Assembly: GCF_030272615.1 (NCBI RefSeq) | Contig: NC_081406.1 | Location: 170,881,361-170,945,360 of the forward strand | DNA from: Cryptomeria japonica | Taxonomy: Eukaryota; Streptophyta; Pinopsida; Cupressales; Cupressaceae | DNA: 64,000 bases | Reading direction: 5' to 3' | Shown: piece by piece, positions 23,041 through 34,802 of the stretch | How the letters are laid out: each line of letters starts with the position of its first letter | Position numbering within the stretch: position 1 is the stretch's first letter | Notes under the pieces: generated by a model | Database searches by the model: none | Told to the model about the DNA's origin: nothing | Seen by the model: only the letters and a program-made list of their open reading frames with translations | Made by a program: the position numbers and the translations under genes

Positions 23041-26000
23041 GAAGCCAAGTGAAAAACAAAATGTACCTAACTAAACTCATTAAAACATCAAGTTTCATTG
23101 ATGAATAACATGATATTTATGACCCTGCTATCCATGGTGAAAAGTGTATCATAGATATTAGATATGCATTATCTAGTAAGGCGGCAGATCCATGCAGGGC
23201 AAAATTTACTGTTTTCAACCCAATGTTAAAACAAAGAACATATAAAATTGCATCGTGGAATGCTGGATTGGGAAGCATGGTGTTACCTAAAGTATTCCCT
23301 TGCCCTGATTTTGTCATGGTCTGCGCCGAAAATTATGATGAAGATAAAAAAGCAATTGTCAATTAAAATACAAAAGAGGAAATTCTATCAATAAATGAGG
23401 GAGAATTTGCTCGTTTGTTGAACCTAGGATTTGAAGCCCAAAACTCAAACGTCCAAATTGACCTTGAAAAGCTGGCAGTGAATTATGAGAGACTCGATCC
23501 AAGTCGCAGAGATTCATTTATCAAAGCTTTAATAAAGAGTGGTACTGGTATAGTGTTGGATCAGAATCATAAGCCTCCTTATGATTCTAACATTTTTGTT
23601 CCATGGATTGGGGATACTATTTCCTTGTTGTCGTTTTGCTTGGGATTGGAAAATGATAGGGAAGTGGGTGCAAGCCTTCTTGAAATGATTTATAATATCC
23701 ATTGTGTAGGTTAGCTAGTAAGATATAATTTTATTGAGCACATTGTTCAATCCATGCAAAAACAATTACTAATGATCAAAAAAGGTTCCTGTAGGACATT
23801 TAGGTTCTCATCCTACTTGTGCTATCTCCTTCTATCCAAGTATCATGCAATATTCGAGACCAACAAGCTTCAAATTGTGAACTATAAGATTGATGAGAAG
23901 ACTATGAAGAGAACAGAGTGTCCAATATATGAATGAACACCAAAGATAAGGTTGCATGATAACATAAAGAACTACAACCATTTTGTAGACTTCTTTTTGG
24001 CACCAATGTATAATGAAATTACAAGCACTCCAATGCCTAGGTTGCCTGTGTCTTGTAGAGATTGCATTCAACTCGGAAGTCAAATAGAATTGGCTGACTG
24101 GTTCTTCATGGAAGAATTCACTATGTTAAGGTGTTATGGATCGGCAGTAAAACCATATAGACTTCCAATACATGTGACATAGAGGGTATTTGCATTAGAG
24201 TATGTACGGAAATTGGAGAGCACAGATAGGCACTTCCATGGTCAGCAAAAAGAGAGCATATTTCCTTCCTTGCCTTTCTCATGTGGAGGGTTTACATTTG
24301 AGAGAAAAGCATTCAATGTGGCACATGATTTTTTGATAGTTTTTAACTTTGGTGATGAGGGTCTCTGCCAGTATGATCCAATTGGTGTAGTTCAAGAAAG
24401 ACTTAAGAAAAATGGGAACTCTTTAGTGTTATGTCAACATGAAAGTAAACCATTGATAGAAAATCTTAGAAACATGGACTCTTGGGATGAGGTTAAAAAA
24501 GAGATGGAGAAAATTGCAGCTGACAATAACATTTCAACAGAAGAAATGTCATCATAAATTATGGCATTGCACACACAGAGGACAACAAAGGAGGACCAGG
24601 GCATCCAAAATAGGAGGTCCTACAATTTCTACCTAAAATTTGCTAATCCATCTAAGAAATCTATTCCCCAATCAATTCTGCAAGAATGTAAAGAGATTTT
24701 TTGGACTCAAACCAAAATAAATGATTTTTGGACTATGAGGAAGAATCTTGGTGAACCAAAGACAACTATAGAATTTGAGACCATCGACAAGGATGGAGAG
24801 TTTAAAAAATTATGGAATATGGAACATCCCACAACATATGACAGGAGTGAAGATGATGATGAGTATGAGGTTGAGCCCCCTCCAACAACTACTATAGTCC
24901 CTAAAATATTAGGTGGAGTCAATGAGTCCATGAAAGAAAAATATAGCAAAGGGGCAAGCATTGTGGAAAAAATGGGTTTTGAAGGTGGTGGTCTAGGTGC
25001 CAGAGGAGAGGGAATTTGGTATCCACTTCAAGTACAACTTCCATCAAAGTCAAAATCAAAAGCTCTTGTTAAACTAGTCATTGGACTTGATTCCTCAAAT
25101 TCGTCACGAATAGGAACTACTCATTACCCTGAGGCTCCACCTGCATTTGTTTCAGGTTCAAATCCACAACCACCACCACATCATGGTATTCCCATTGGTG
25201 GTGAATCAAGTGCCACTGCCACAGGTGGGAAATCTGGGGATAGTATTCCCATTATTGTTCAGTCAAGTGACACTGTGATTGGTGGGGTTGGCATGGGTAC
25301 TACTAGTACTACTGATACTAGTTGTCTTGTTGTTGGACAAGGGTTACAAAAAAATATCTCTTGCAAGAGGCTATTAGTGGTAGATACTAATACTATTAAG
25401 AATCCTATATCAAGTGCCATAGACACTACAAAGCAATCATTTGCAGCTTCGGATCACACACCTAAAAAGATTATGAAAACTACACATGAAAGTGTCAGTG
25501 GGAGTGGGACAAGATTAGGAACTTCTGTTGGTAATCCTAGTCAAGCATTAGTTAAAACCATGGGAATAAGTGGAACTAGAGCCTCTAGTATTCCTATGTC
25601 ACCTTTCAAACATTCAATTGCTTCAGCAAGCCCAAATTTTCAATTTCGTGATTACTATGAAAAATATGAACACACAACAAAAGGAAAAAAAGAAAAAAAG
25701 AAAGCATTTCATAGGGTTTCCCTGACTGAAGTTTTAAACGAACAACCTGCAAGGAACAAGGTATTTCTAACATATGACCCACACAAAGATATGATGGAGT
25801 TCCTGGTTGCTATGCCCCCGACCCCAACTAAAGATAAAAATCCACCACACAGTCAGATAGATCCCTCTGAATTTCAAGTTAGCACCCTCCAAATGGATTT
25901 TTCCAAAGTACATAATATGGACAAAATTAGTGTGTCAAAAAGGACTAACGAAGTGGTCTACACTTCACTGCTAAAGGTGGAGAGAGAAAAAAATAAACTG

Positions 26001-27096
26001 GAGAAACAAATAGAAAAATTATAGGTAGACCTGGAAAACGAAAAAATCAAGGAGGAAAGCAACAGATAGCAAGTGCAATGATTTACAGAAAAGGATAAAA
26101 AATTTGGACTCTACAGTAGAAATTGCAGAGCAGGAGAAGATAGATGCGGAATTGAATGACTTAAAATAAAAACTGGCTAAAAGCAGTAAAAAAATTGATG
26201 AGGAAAGAGGCAGTTTTAAAAAATTATACAAAAGTTATGAGTCTGTTGCTGCCGAAATGAGAAAATTATAGGACCTATTGTATCATGGGAAGGAAAAAGA
26301 AAAACATTTGCAAGAGGAAGTAGAGGAAGAAAGAAAAAAATGTGCACAAATGAAAGAAGACTTGCACAATACAAATGATAAAATAAAAGCTTTGGAGGAT
26401 AGATTGAAAGATAATATGAAAAATACAACGAAGTATATACAAGAAAACATTTGGCGGCAAAAAATGCAGAGGAGTGACAAGTTGTGTGAATGGTTTGAAT
26501 TGAATGAAAGTCTAAGAGTAATTTATATGAAAATCAAAGGGCACTTTGAGAAGAGCATACATGTTTATTCAAAAGAAGATATGGCAAAAAAGATTCTGCA
26601 AGTAGTCTACAGTTCCAGTGACAGCTACTTGGCATCCAAGGGAATTAAGAGCCGCATTGATGCCATAGTTAAGACATCATCTATCGTTCAAAAATTCCAG
26701 AAGCTAAGGGAAACATCAAAAGTTATAGAAAATTGTGGAAAAAAGATATTGAAGCTACAAGAAAAGAAAAATAATTTGATTAAACTTGGTTTGCCTAAGA
26801 CCATTGACCCATCAAATAAATTCATTGGAAAAGAAGCTTACAAAAAAAGCACGGAGATAAAAATGAAGTCTGATTTAGACTTGCTTCCTAAGGACACAAC
26901 TCCCCAAAGCTTTATGGAATTCATCCAACCATTTACAACTCTAAATTCGTTATTAGATGAAACAGTGATGTCAAGTCAATCTTCTAAATATGGAATGTTG
27001 ACGAAGTTGCAGTTGACTTTCCATAGTTTACAAAATATTGACTTTCCATCAGACGAAGAGTGGAGCACCCTACAAAAACTGGCACAGAAATCTTAA
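23041..27096 (+). pseudogene. long decayed reading frame with G-patch-like motif and coiled coil
   Basis: One frame stays protein-like from about 23060 to 26021 despite stops at 23106, 23364, 23712, 23934, 24180, 24555 and 26022, each placed where CAA/CAG/CGA is plausible. It then continues after one frame change (about 26075) to 27096. The order is a long helical N-terminal part; the longest piece (24561-26024, 487 residues) with an acidic EDDDEYEVEPPP linker and a G-patch-like KMGFEGGGLGARGEG motif at its residues 131-160 (24951-25040); a Ser/Thr/Gly-rich region; a Lys-rich patch; and a Glu/Lys heptad coiled coil (about 25970-26460). A C-terminal helical domain ends LQKLAQKS. I do not recognise the whole protein. 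The build resembles plant transposon-carried proteins of unknown role. G-patch motifs normally bind RNA helicases or nucleic acid. Confidence 0.6.
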
Positions 27097-28050
27097 GAAT
27101 CATAGTATGTATTGCACAATTTTCTTCTTTTACTCTTAATTTCAAGGTTTTATATTTTTTCTATTTGCTACTTTGTTAATCCAGCCAATGAATCTATGAT
27201 GCACAGTGAAAAACTTCAGCCACTAAATTTGTATTCTCAAATTCTCCCTTGCTTTAACATTTATGCGTTTCTCTATTTCTGATTACTAGGTTTTAGGCAC
27301 TGCTATTATCTATGTTTAATTTGTCATGTCATGAATTAATATTTAATTTTGAACTCTATTTTTTGAATAGGAGACATTAGACATGTAGCAGATGTTAAAT
27401 TGCTAATATGGCCTATGATGGTCATATAAATATGTGTTGAGTTTGTGATTTTGATGTTTAGTCTTCACATGTTGCAAAGTTGCAATTCGACCTGAAGTTG
27501 TTGTTGCTCCCTTGTTTCTATAAAAGGGAATTTAGGGTCATTTGCAAAGGGTTCTGAAACTTTGTATTCACTTTTGCATGGACATTGGAGAATCACATAG
27601 GAGTTGTTGTTTCTCTCTTGTTTCTATAAAAGGGAATTCAGGGTCATTTGCAAAGGGTTTTGAAACATTGTATTCACTTTTTCAATTTGCATGGAGAATC
27701 ACACAGATTGGTGTATTACTATTGAATGAATTGTATCATATGGCTATATTTTAAAAGAATTAATGAAAATCTAAGTTCTCGACATGTGTATTACTATTGA
27801 ATGAATTGTATCATATGGTTCTGAAATGTATCACATAGATTTGAGACTCAAACATGTATAAATAAACAATAAACATCTCTGTATCAATAAACACATTATG
27901 GTCTTTTTTTTTATCATGCTATTTTAAATTTGGAAATAGAAAGTTGAAAAATACAATTACAAATCAATATTAAATTCTAATTTCAAAAAGTAATATGCTT
28001 TTGTAATATGAATGATGAGATACAGTAATAAGATTAATAAATACCAATCT
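27097..28050. repeat. AT-rich spacer with a diverged about 106-bp duplication holding TATA-like boxes
   Basis: GTTGTTG...CTTGTTTCTATAAAAGGGAA starts at 27497 and again at 27603, with the shared tail GGGTCATTTGCAAAGGGTT and GTATTCACTTTT. A further phrase, GTGTATTACTATTGAATGAA, occurs at 27711 and 27786. The paired CTATAAAAGG boxes suggest an internally duplicated LTR or promoter remnant. It could belong to the decayed element just upstream, but no matching left copy was found. The rest is plain AT-rich sequence. Confidence 0.5.
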
Positions 28051-28051
28051 C

Positions 28052-30345
28052 TTACAGTTGCCATTCATCCTCATCAAATTCAAAGCTTTCTTGATTCTTG
28101 TCTATGGTTTCTTCACTCTGAGTCTGCATACCTTCATTGAACAAGATGATTGCTCTTGAAGATGAGTTTCATCTAATATTCCATTTATAGTTACTCCATT
28201 CATTTCTCTGGATATGCAAAATTGTTTTATCAAAATCAGTAACTTACTTCAAAAATCAAATGTAATGTTGAGGCTCCAATAATGAGGAAACACAATAGAT
28301 ATGGCTTTGAGAATGTTGTCAGGAGGGAATCTTCTTCTAATTTGTGAGGAAAGATCATATGCAATTTTCTTCACAAAAGTAGTTACAGTTTCAACAATCT
28401 TGTCGAAATCTTCCCTTGTAACTCTTGCTAGTTGCTTCTCGAGGCACTTTCTTGGTTCCTTGGGGTCAACCCTGGCATAGAAGTGCATTGGTATCTCAAC
28501 TCCCCATACATTAGCACATACCTCCTCGTCTGCACCAATTTGTAAAAAGTTATTAGGATTGTTCAAATTTGTGAGTGTTCACCACTTAACAATTTTTTTA
28601 TCAGATAGTGTTGGTTGATTTCGATAGAGATTGTCAAGGGTCATGCATGTCATCTTACGCAGCGTAGCATATTCTGCAATATACAGAGCCCTTTTTTGGG
28701 CAACCTTCATAATATTCATCATTTCCTCTAGCATGGGCAGAAGATCTGCTAAAGTTAAGAGTGTCTCTAAATTATTTAACCTCCGAAGAAGGCCAGGAAA
28801 TTTTGGTTGATCTGATTCATCGCGAGTTGTGTGAAATAGTCCAATCAAGGATGGATATTTTGAAAACACTCGATGCACTGGACCATCCAAAGAGATCCAT
28901 CTGGTATCATTATCCTTGATAAGCTTATTTCCATCAGTTATTCCATTAGCAAAGTGTTGAAATTCTATAAATCACTTGGGAATTCAACAGAAGTGTGAGT
29001 AGAGCTCTCCAATTAAAATTTCAAATTTTTTAACCAAAGAAAACTTGCTCACAATTCCAAAAGCTAGATTCATTCTGTGAGCCATGCAGTGAATTGCAGT
29101 AATGTATGGTGCAAATGAAGTTTCAATCTTTGTACAAAGATTGTTCCTGTGACCTTGCATTACTGAAGCTCCATCTACTCAAACACAAACCAATTTTTTG
29201 GCCACCATCATGTCATCCATACCTCCATATTCAATTAAACTTCTCTTTACTAGTTGAAATAAATTTTCCGCTATCACACTCTCCTTCATTTTAGCAACAG
29301 ATAGTAGATGAAGTTGGCGGGTATGATTCTCTATAGTATAAACATGCATGCATACCCATGAAGTATTGTCTACTGCTATAACTTCATCTAAATAAAATGC
29401 AATAAAGTTTTACTCTCTTATTTTTTCCTTTACATCTTCATTTTCAACCTCAGCAAGAAAACTTGCCCATTCTTATCCACTATTTACTGACCAGTGTCTA
29501 TTAGGATAGTTAGGAACTTTCAAAAAATGTAATAAACCACTAACTAATGGGAAATCTGTCATAACACGCCCTCTGTTCAAAATATAAAAAACAATGCTTA
29601 ACTGAACAACTTTTCCCAATTGTTCTATTTGCATTGCTTTTCCAAAACTAGCTTCAATAGAACCTTTAACTTCAGCAGGATTCGTCTACATTTTCTCATG
29701 AAAATAATACTCTTCGGCATTCCTCACATGCTTACATTCCTCCTTTGTTTTTCATCTTATCACTGATTTTTCAACCCCGTCTATCATTTGTTTTTCATAA
29801 ACTTTACCCATATGCTTTTCTATGGTGTCAAATTTTAGCTGCAACCTAATTTCCTTGTTATGTTTCCAAGTGCAAATCTTACACCTGCATTCTATTGGAG
29901 GCCCACCTTCAATTGGATTCTCCACTGGTTCAATGAATGGATACTTTGATGCCCAATTAATTTGAAAATTTCTCACTGACATATCCCACTCCCGATCCTT
30001 TTTTGATTGCGGTTCACCCTTTTTTGATATGGCTTTTCTTTTCCCCTTCCGTGCATTATCATCAATGGCATTATCACCCAAGTCGATTATATCATTTTGG
30101 ATAACTTGGGCATCTACCAGATAATCTTCTTCAAGATCATCTTGATCTGGGATATCAGGTTCGCCGCCATCTTCAACATGCAGTGTAGGTGGCAAATTTT
30201 GTACTTGTACTTGTGATGATGTACCTTCCTGATTTTCACCACAATCTTTTCCAATGCCAAAGTATGAAGACAACGTTCTCCTTTTTGTTGGCCTCTCATG
30301 GCCTTCCCCACATTTAGGTTTCCTACCCCTCTTCCTGTTCGACAT
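28052..30345 (-). pseudogene. decayed hAT-type transposase gene
   Basis: The ATG at 30345 starts MSNRKRGRKPKCGEG, a basic N-terminus, followed by an acidic linker, a second Lys/Arg-rich patch (KGKRKAISKK) and a TTF/BED-like zinc finger around CRCKICTWKHNKE...KHMGK (about 29900-29800). Shifted frames then give the RNase H-like core: FYLDEV(I)AVDNTSW with the first acidic residues (about 29400), VDGASVMQGHRNN with the second Asp (about 29190-29150), AIHCMAHRMNLA (29100-29065) and DNDTRWISLDGPVHR (about 28910-28865). Helical parts at 28890-28579 and 28566-28249 follow, and an acidic DEDEWQL end with a stop near 28052. This matches hAT transposases of the ZNF862/DUF4371-like group. Many stops and at least three frameshifts make it inactive. 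Terminal inverted repeats were not identified. Confidence 0.75.
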
Positions 30346-32540
30346 CTCCAACGAAATAAAGGTTGCCAAAAATATCAATTTGTTGAAGAAGCAATAATAG
30401 AGTATAATGTATAATATATGTTTCATTGGCCCTACAACCTACAATCTACATTTCTGGGGTCTGAATGTCCCCCCTGAGTCCTAACTACTTGGCAGTGATG
30501 GGTCGTCACTGAATAAAAATGAACTCAACAATGCAAACATATATAGATAAATTTAGAATAATATTACAACACTTGAAAAATATGATCGCTCACCTTTAGG
30601 TCACTAGCAGTCGCCAATGCAGTCAACAACAATGATTTCCCTTGGTCTGAAACTTCACTATTGATCATAATTTAGAGCCTAGAACCCACCACATTGTGTT
30701 GAGATAGATCTGATCTTTGCATGTATTTATACAAAATCCTTATATGGCGAATTCTGTGGGAATTTTATATGGTATACAAATATTTGGTGAATCTCACATA
30801 ACTATAACACGACTTATGTAATTTTCGAGGCGATTATAGGTCGTCCAAATATGACATGTAATTTTTGAGGTGATTATAGGTCCTCCAAATAATTGGTGAA
30901 TACAATATAGTTGGCGAAAGTTGGGGTGAATGGAGACACGCGTCGGCAAGATGTCGGGCGAATTGGGTCCTCCTGGCTAACAAATCTTCACATGCCTATA
31001 GGCAAATTTATGGTCATCTATTAAGGCAACCTCGAAGAGTGTAGGAAAAAAAATTAAATTTGCCGCGTGTCCACCATATATTGTATTGACGAATTTGATG
31101 GAAATTGACAGCTATCAGGCCGCAAATTTGACGGAAATTGATAATGTTCTGGCGACATGGCCACCCCCAGTCGGTACAAAATATTCGCCATTTCCAGGGT
31201 CGCTGACGTGAAAAATTCACCATTGATGAATATTAGCCACTAAAGTAATCTCTGAGGTAAACTCACCTTTACATTGGGGTCAAATAGATCTAGAAGTTTG
31301 TTCCCGAAGTGTCCTCTAAAAGAGTTTTGCAAGATAATGATAGGGAAACAGAAAAAATCAACTATACCCAATATGTGATAGGGTTCAGATAGTCACACTA
31401 AGCCTATTACACATTGGATAGTTGTGAAATATCTTCTTAATTTGATAGTAACATTCTTATACATGCATCTAAATATAAAAAATACATGTATATTCCTATG
31501 GATGGGTTTTATTTGACTTAACCATATAGATGTATGTTCTTACACTTTAAATAGTTACAATAGAGGTTTTAATAATGAAAACATGGTTGAGAATATTCCT
31601 AGACTGTTACAATGAAAATGTATATAATCATATACCATTCAAGACTCATGCCTACTTTGATTTGGAAAAAGTCACAACTTGCAAGGAGGAAAAGAGGACA
31701 CATACAAATAAAATTTGAAAAATAAACTTGCATATAGAAATCATTAATAAGGCTTTATGGAGTTCAACAGTCTTAATATTCTACTTTTTAGCTATAATAA
31801 CCCACATGAAATCACTGAGATACCATTACAAAGACTTGGTAGTGCTTTAATATAGTGTCATTTTTTTTAACTCTCAAAACTTTCATACTAGTAAATATGG
31901 CAAGAGAAAACCAATAGCTAGGTTTAAATGTTTCCTCGAATCATTATAGTTTATGATTGGATATAGTTAGATACAAACACACCTCCCATTGAAACCCTTC
32001 AAGTGATTATATCACTTGCAAACTAGACTTTCAAAGATTGAAACCACAAATTGATCAAAGATGTTTGTATTCAAGAAAGAAGAAGAATGACAAACCCTTT
32101 TCTATATCTTTCAATATTATATTTTTTACCATTCTTTTTTAGATACTTTGATAAGTTATACAGAGTAGCCCTTTTTTTATCACCAATCAACTCATTAAAT
32201 TATTCACTTGAGATTCAACTAGAGAAGAATCAGACCTTGGATAAAGTGTAGGATGAAGTATAACAATTGAAACATTCATCTTTATCTCAAAGAGTATCCT
32301 TAAAAAAACCCTTATTGGCATGCTCATCTATTTTCTATATATTTATTATCCCTCTATTATTTGTCTAAGTCTCCCTTCCTCTCTATTAAGGATGACCATT
32401 AAATGTCCATTCTTCTTGTCTTAGTCTACTCTTTGATCTCTATTGAATTATTATTGTCACCTTTTTGTATTGGTTTTCTAGATTTGGTCTTGCATTACTC
32501 CTATATTTCATCCCATGTTTGTTTAGTTCCTTCAATAGTC
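30346..32540. other. AT-rich spacer
   Basis: No gene seen. 30730-31230 repeats GGCGAATT/TTGGTGAA-like phrases as at 18600-18990. The remainder is plain AT-rich sequence. An apparent 69-residue minus-strand frame at 31014-31223 comes from this repeat texture. Confidence 0.45.
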
Positions 32541-32544
32541 ACAT

Positions 32545-32668
32545 ATTTTTATTATTTTCTAAACTTTTTCCCCCTTTTCATTTTTCATCCCCTTAGCACT
32601 AATCCATATTTTCATTATTTTCTAAACTTTTTCCCCCTTTTTATTTTTCATCCCCTTAGTGCTAATCC
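32545..32668. repeat. 63-bp tandem duplication
   Basis: ATTATTTTCTAAACTTTTTC starts at 32551 and again at 32614. The two units share CCCCCTTTT, ATTTTTCATCCCCTTAG and GCTAATCC with one or two differences. The 91-residue frame over it is an artefact of the repeat. Confidence 0.9.
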
Positions 32669-33975
32669 CCTCTCATAGGCTAGATGTCAAGAAGACATAA
32701 TTTTTGTTAGTTTTTCTTCATTTCATATTTTCTTTATGATCTGATACTTATTATAATTCACATGAAGGGGACATAGCGAAAAACAAATCTCATCTGTTAA
32801 TATGTTATTCTTCAACCAAAAACCAAAACAAATGAACTATATTCCTTCACATACATATCAAAAGAAATTAAACAAATGAAAGAGGAGTAAGAAGACTCTC
32901 TAAGATTCTCCCATTGTGCACTTGATGGCTCTCCCTTGTTCTTCTCCTTTCCAAGATCCCAAGCTTGCTTGAGTGTAGCCCTCAGTTTTTAGCATGAAGT
33001 CATGGATGCCAAATGAAGGATTGAATGTGGTTGAGAATAAAATCCTATTTCTATGCATATGCTCAAACTAAGATTGATATGAGAAATCTTATGTGTGAAT
33101 GCTCATACAACTATATAACAATGCTAAAAATGCTTCTTCTTTTTTTCTTGAGGATGCGAGTTCTATTTATAGGAAAAATGGTTGATTGGAGGATCAATAT
33201 TGATCTAGCTTAGAAAGGGCTAGGATTGAATGAGAGAGGCATGATCCTAAAACCATGCTTGAAACTTTCACCAATGCAATGGTGACTAGTGGCATGATGA
33301 GATGGCTTGAGAGGAGATGGAGGAAGCATTAAATGCTTGAGAGGACATGAGGGTAACCTCATGAGGTAAAGCTATTACCTAATAGGTAAACTCTTGTGCA
33401 AGGGTTACCCATGGTTAATCTGTTGTCAAGGGGACAAGACCCATGTGAGTTAGTGTGTTGAAGAAGGGAATCCTTTAAGACTTTGTAAGTCTTAAATGGG
33501 TGAGATGATGGGTTGAGGATTAATTTGGGTTTAGGATAATTTAGAAAGAATTAGAAGAATCTAGAAGAATGGTTAGTGAGCAAGTGGGTGAGGATAAATA
33601 GGCTTTTAATTAAATAAATTATTTAATTAAAATAGTGGTGCAACTTTCATTTGTAGGAGAATGCAAGTGGATAGGGTTTTTAAATAAATATTTAATTTAT
33701 TTAAATAGGGATTTTGGTTAGGCATTTTAAATAGATGTTTAATTTATTCAAATAAGAGGAAAGGGGGGAATTAAATAAATTGATAGATTTATTTAATAGT
33801 TGGACTATAGTTAGAAACTTTAATTTAAATAAATTTATGAAATTTATTTAATTAAATTAGTAGAATGGGGTTGAAATGAATTAATTAAATGTGAATTTAA
33901 TTAATAGAAGAACACTAGTGCATTAAATAATATTAAATATTTATTTAATTTAGTGGATAGATTTATGTGTCTACA
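32669..33975 (-). repeat. possible LTR remnant, minus strand
   Basis: Read on the minus strand, the segment starts TGTAGACACATAAATC at 33975 and runs through about 400 bp of AATTAAATAAAT-type palindromic AT tracts (33590-33970), a texture I associate with long LTRs of Cupressaceae gypsy elements. The other end and the partner LTR are not resolved, so the limits and even the call are uncertain. No ORF of note lies within. Confidence 0.3.
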
Positions 33976-34720
33976 GGTTATTATTTGAAAATTTTGTCCT
34001 AGTAAAAACCCCAACAAAACCTATCCAAGGTCCCTAGAATGAAACCAATGTTAGCAAGATATATGAAGGAGATGGACCAAAGTGTTTCTCCAAAAGGATT
34101 TATGCTAGTTGTATTCCAATAACCCTAGACTCGGTCCTGTTGAGCTTGTAAATAAATTTAATCCAAATCTAATCATGGCACTTAAATAGAAAGAAAACAT
34201 CATACATATGTCTAAGCTTGGTAATCATATCTCATTACATTAAATACATTCCTCATATCTAGTTTACACTTTCTATTTTTCATCACCATTCTTCTCACTA
34301 TTCTATATCTCTCTTCATCACTTGGTGACTAGATATCTTATTTATACTTATATCTCCTATTAAGGACATAATCCTTAGATAATATCTCTAAAGACTAATC
34401 TATTTCCTAAGCTACATATTCTAGAACTTTGCTATGATATCACATCCTTATCTCTCCATATCAGTGTCTATATCCCATTGTCTAGTCAATAGAGAGGTCT
34501 AAAAAGGGCCAAAGAGAGGGAGGGAGGGAGAGTTCAAGAAATAGGTCTAGATCTTGGTGGAGAGAAAGTAAGATAGAGATATAGAGAAATGGATAGTAAG
34601 ATATAGGGAGATGTAGAGAAAAGGAGAGAGATAGATAGAGATGCATTATAGAGAAGCAGAAAGAGGAGGAATGGAGAGAGTGGTAGATAGACAGGTCTAG
34701 AGAAGGATAGGGAAAGAGTG

Positions 34721-34802
<82 letters not shown>

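Noticed and set aside
31014-31223. 69-residue minus-strand ORF
   Set aside because: It falls in the GGCGAATT-type repeat texture, with no motif or conserved wording.
32403-32678. 91-residue hydrophobic plus-strand ORF resembling a membrane protein
   Set aside because: It is produced by a 63-bp T-rich tandem duplication; there is no family resemblance.
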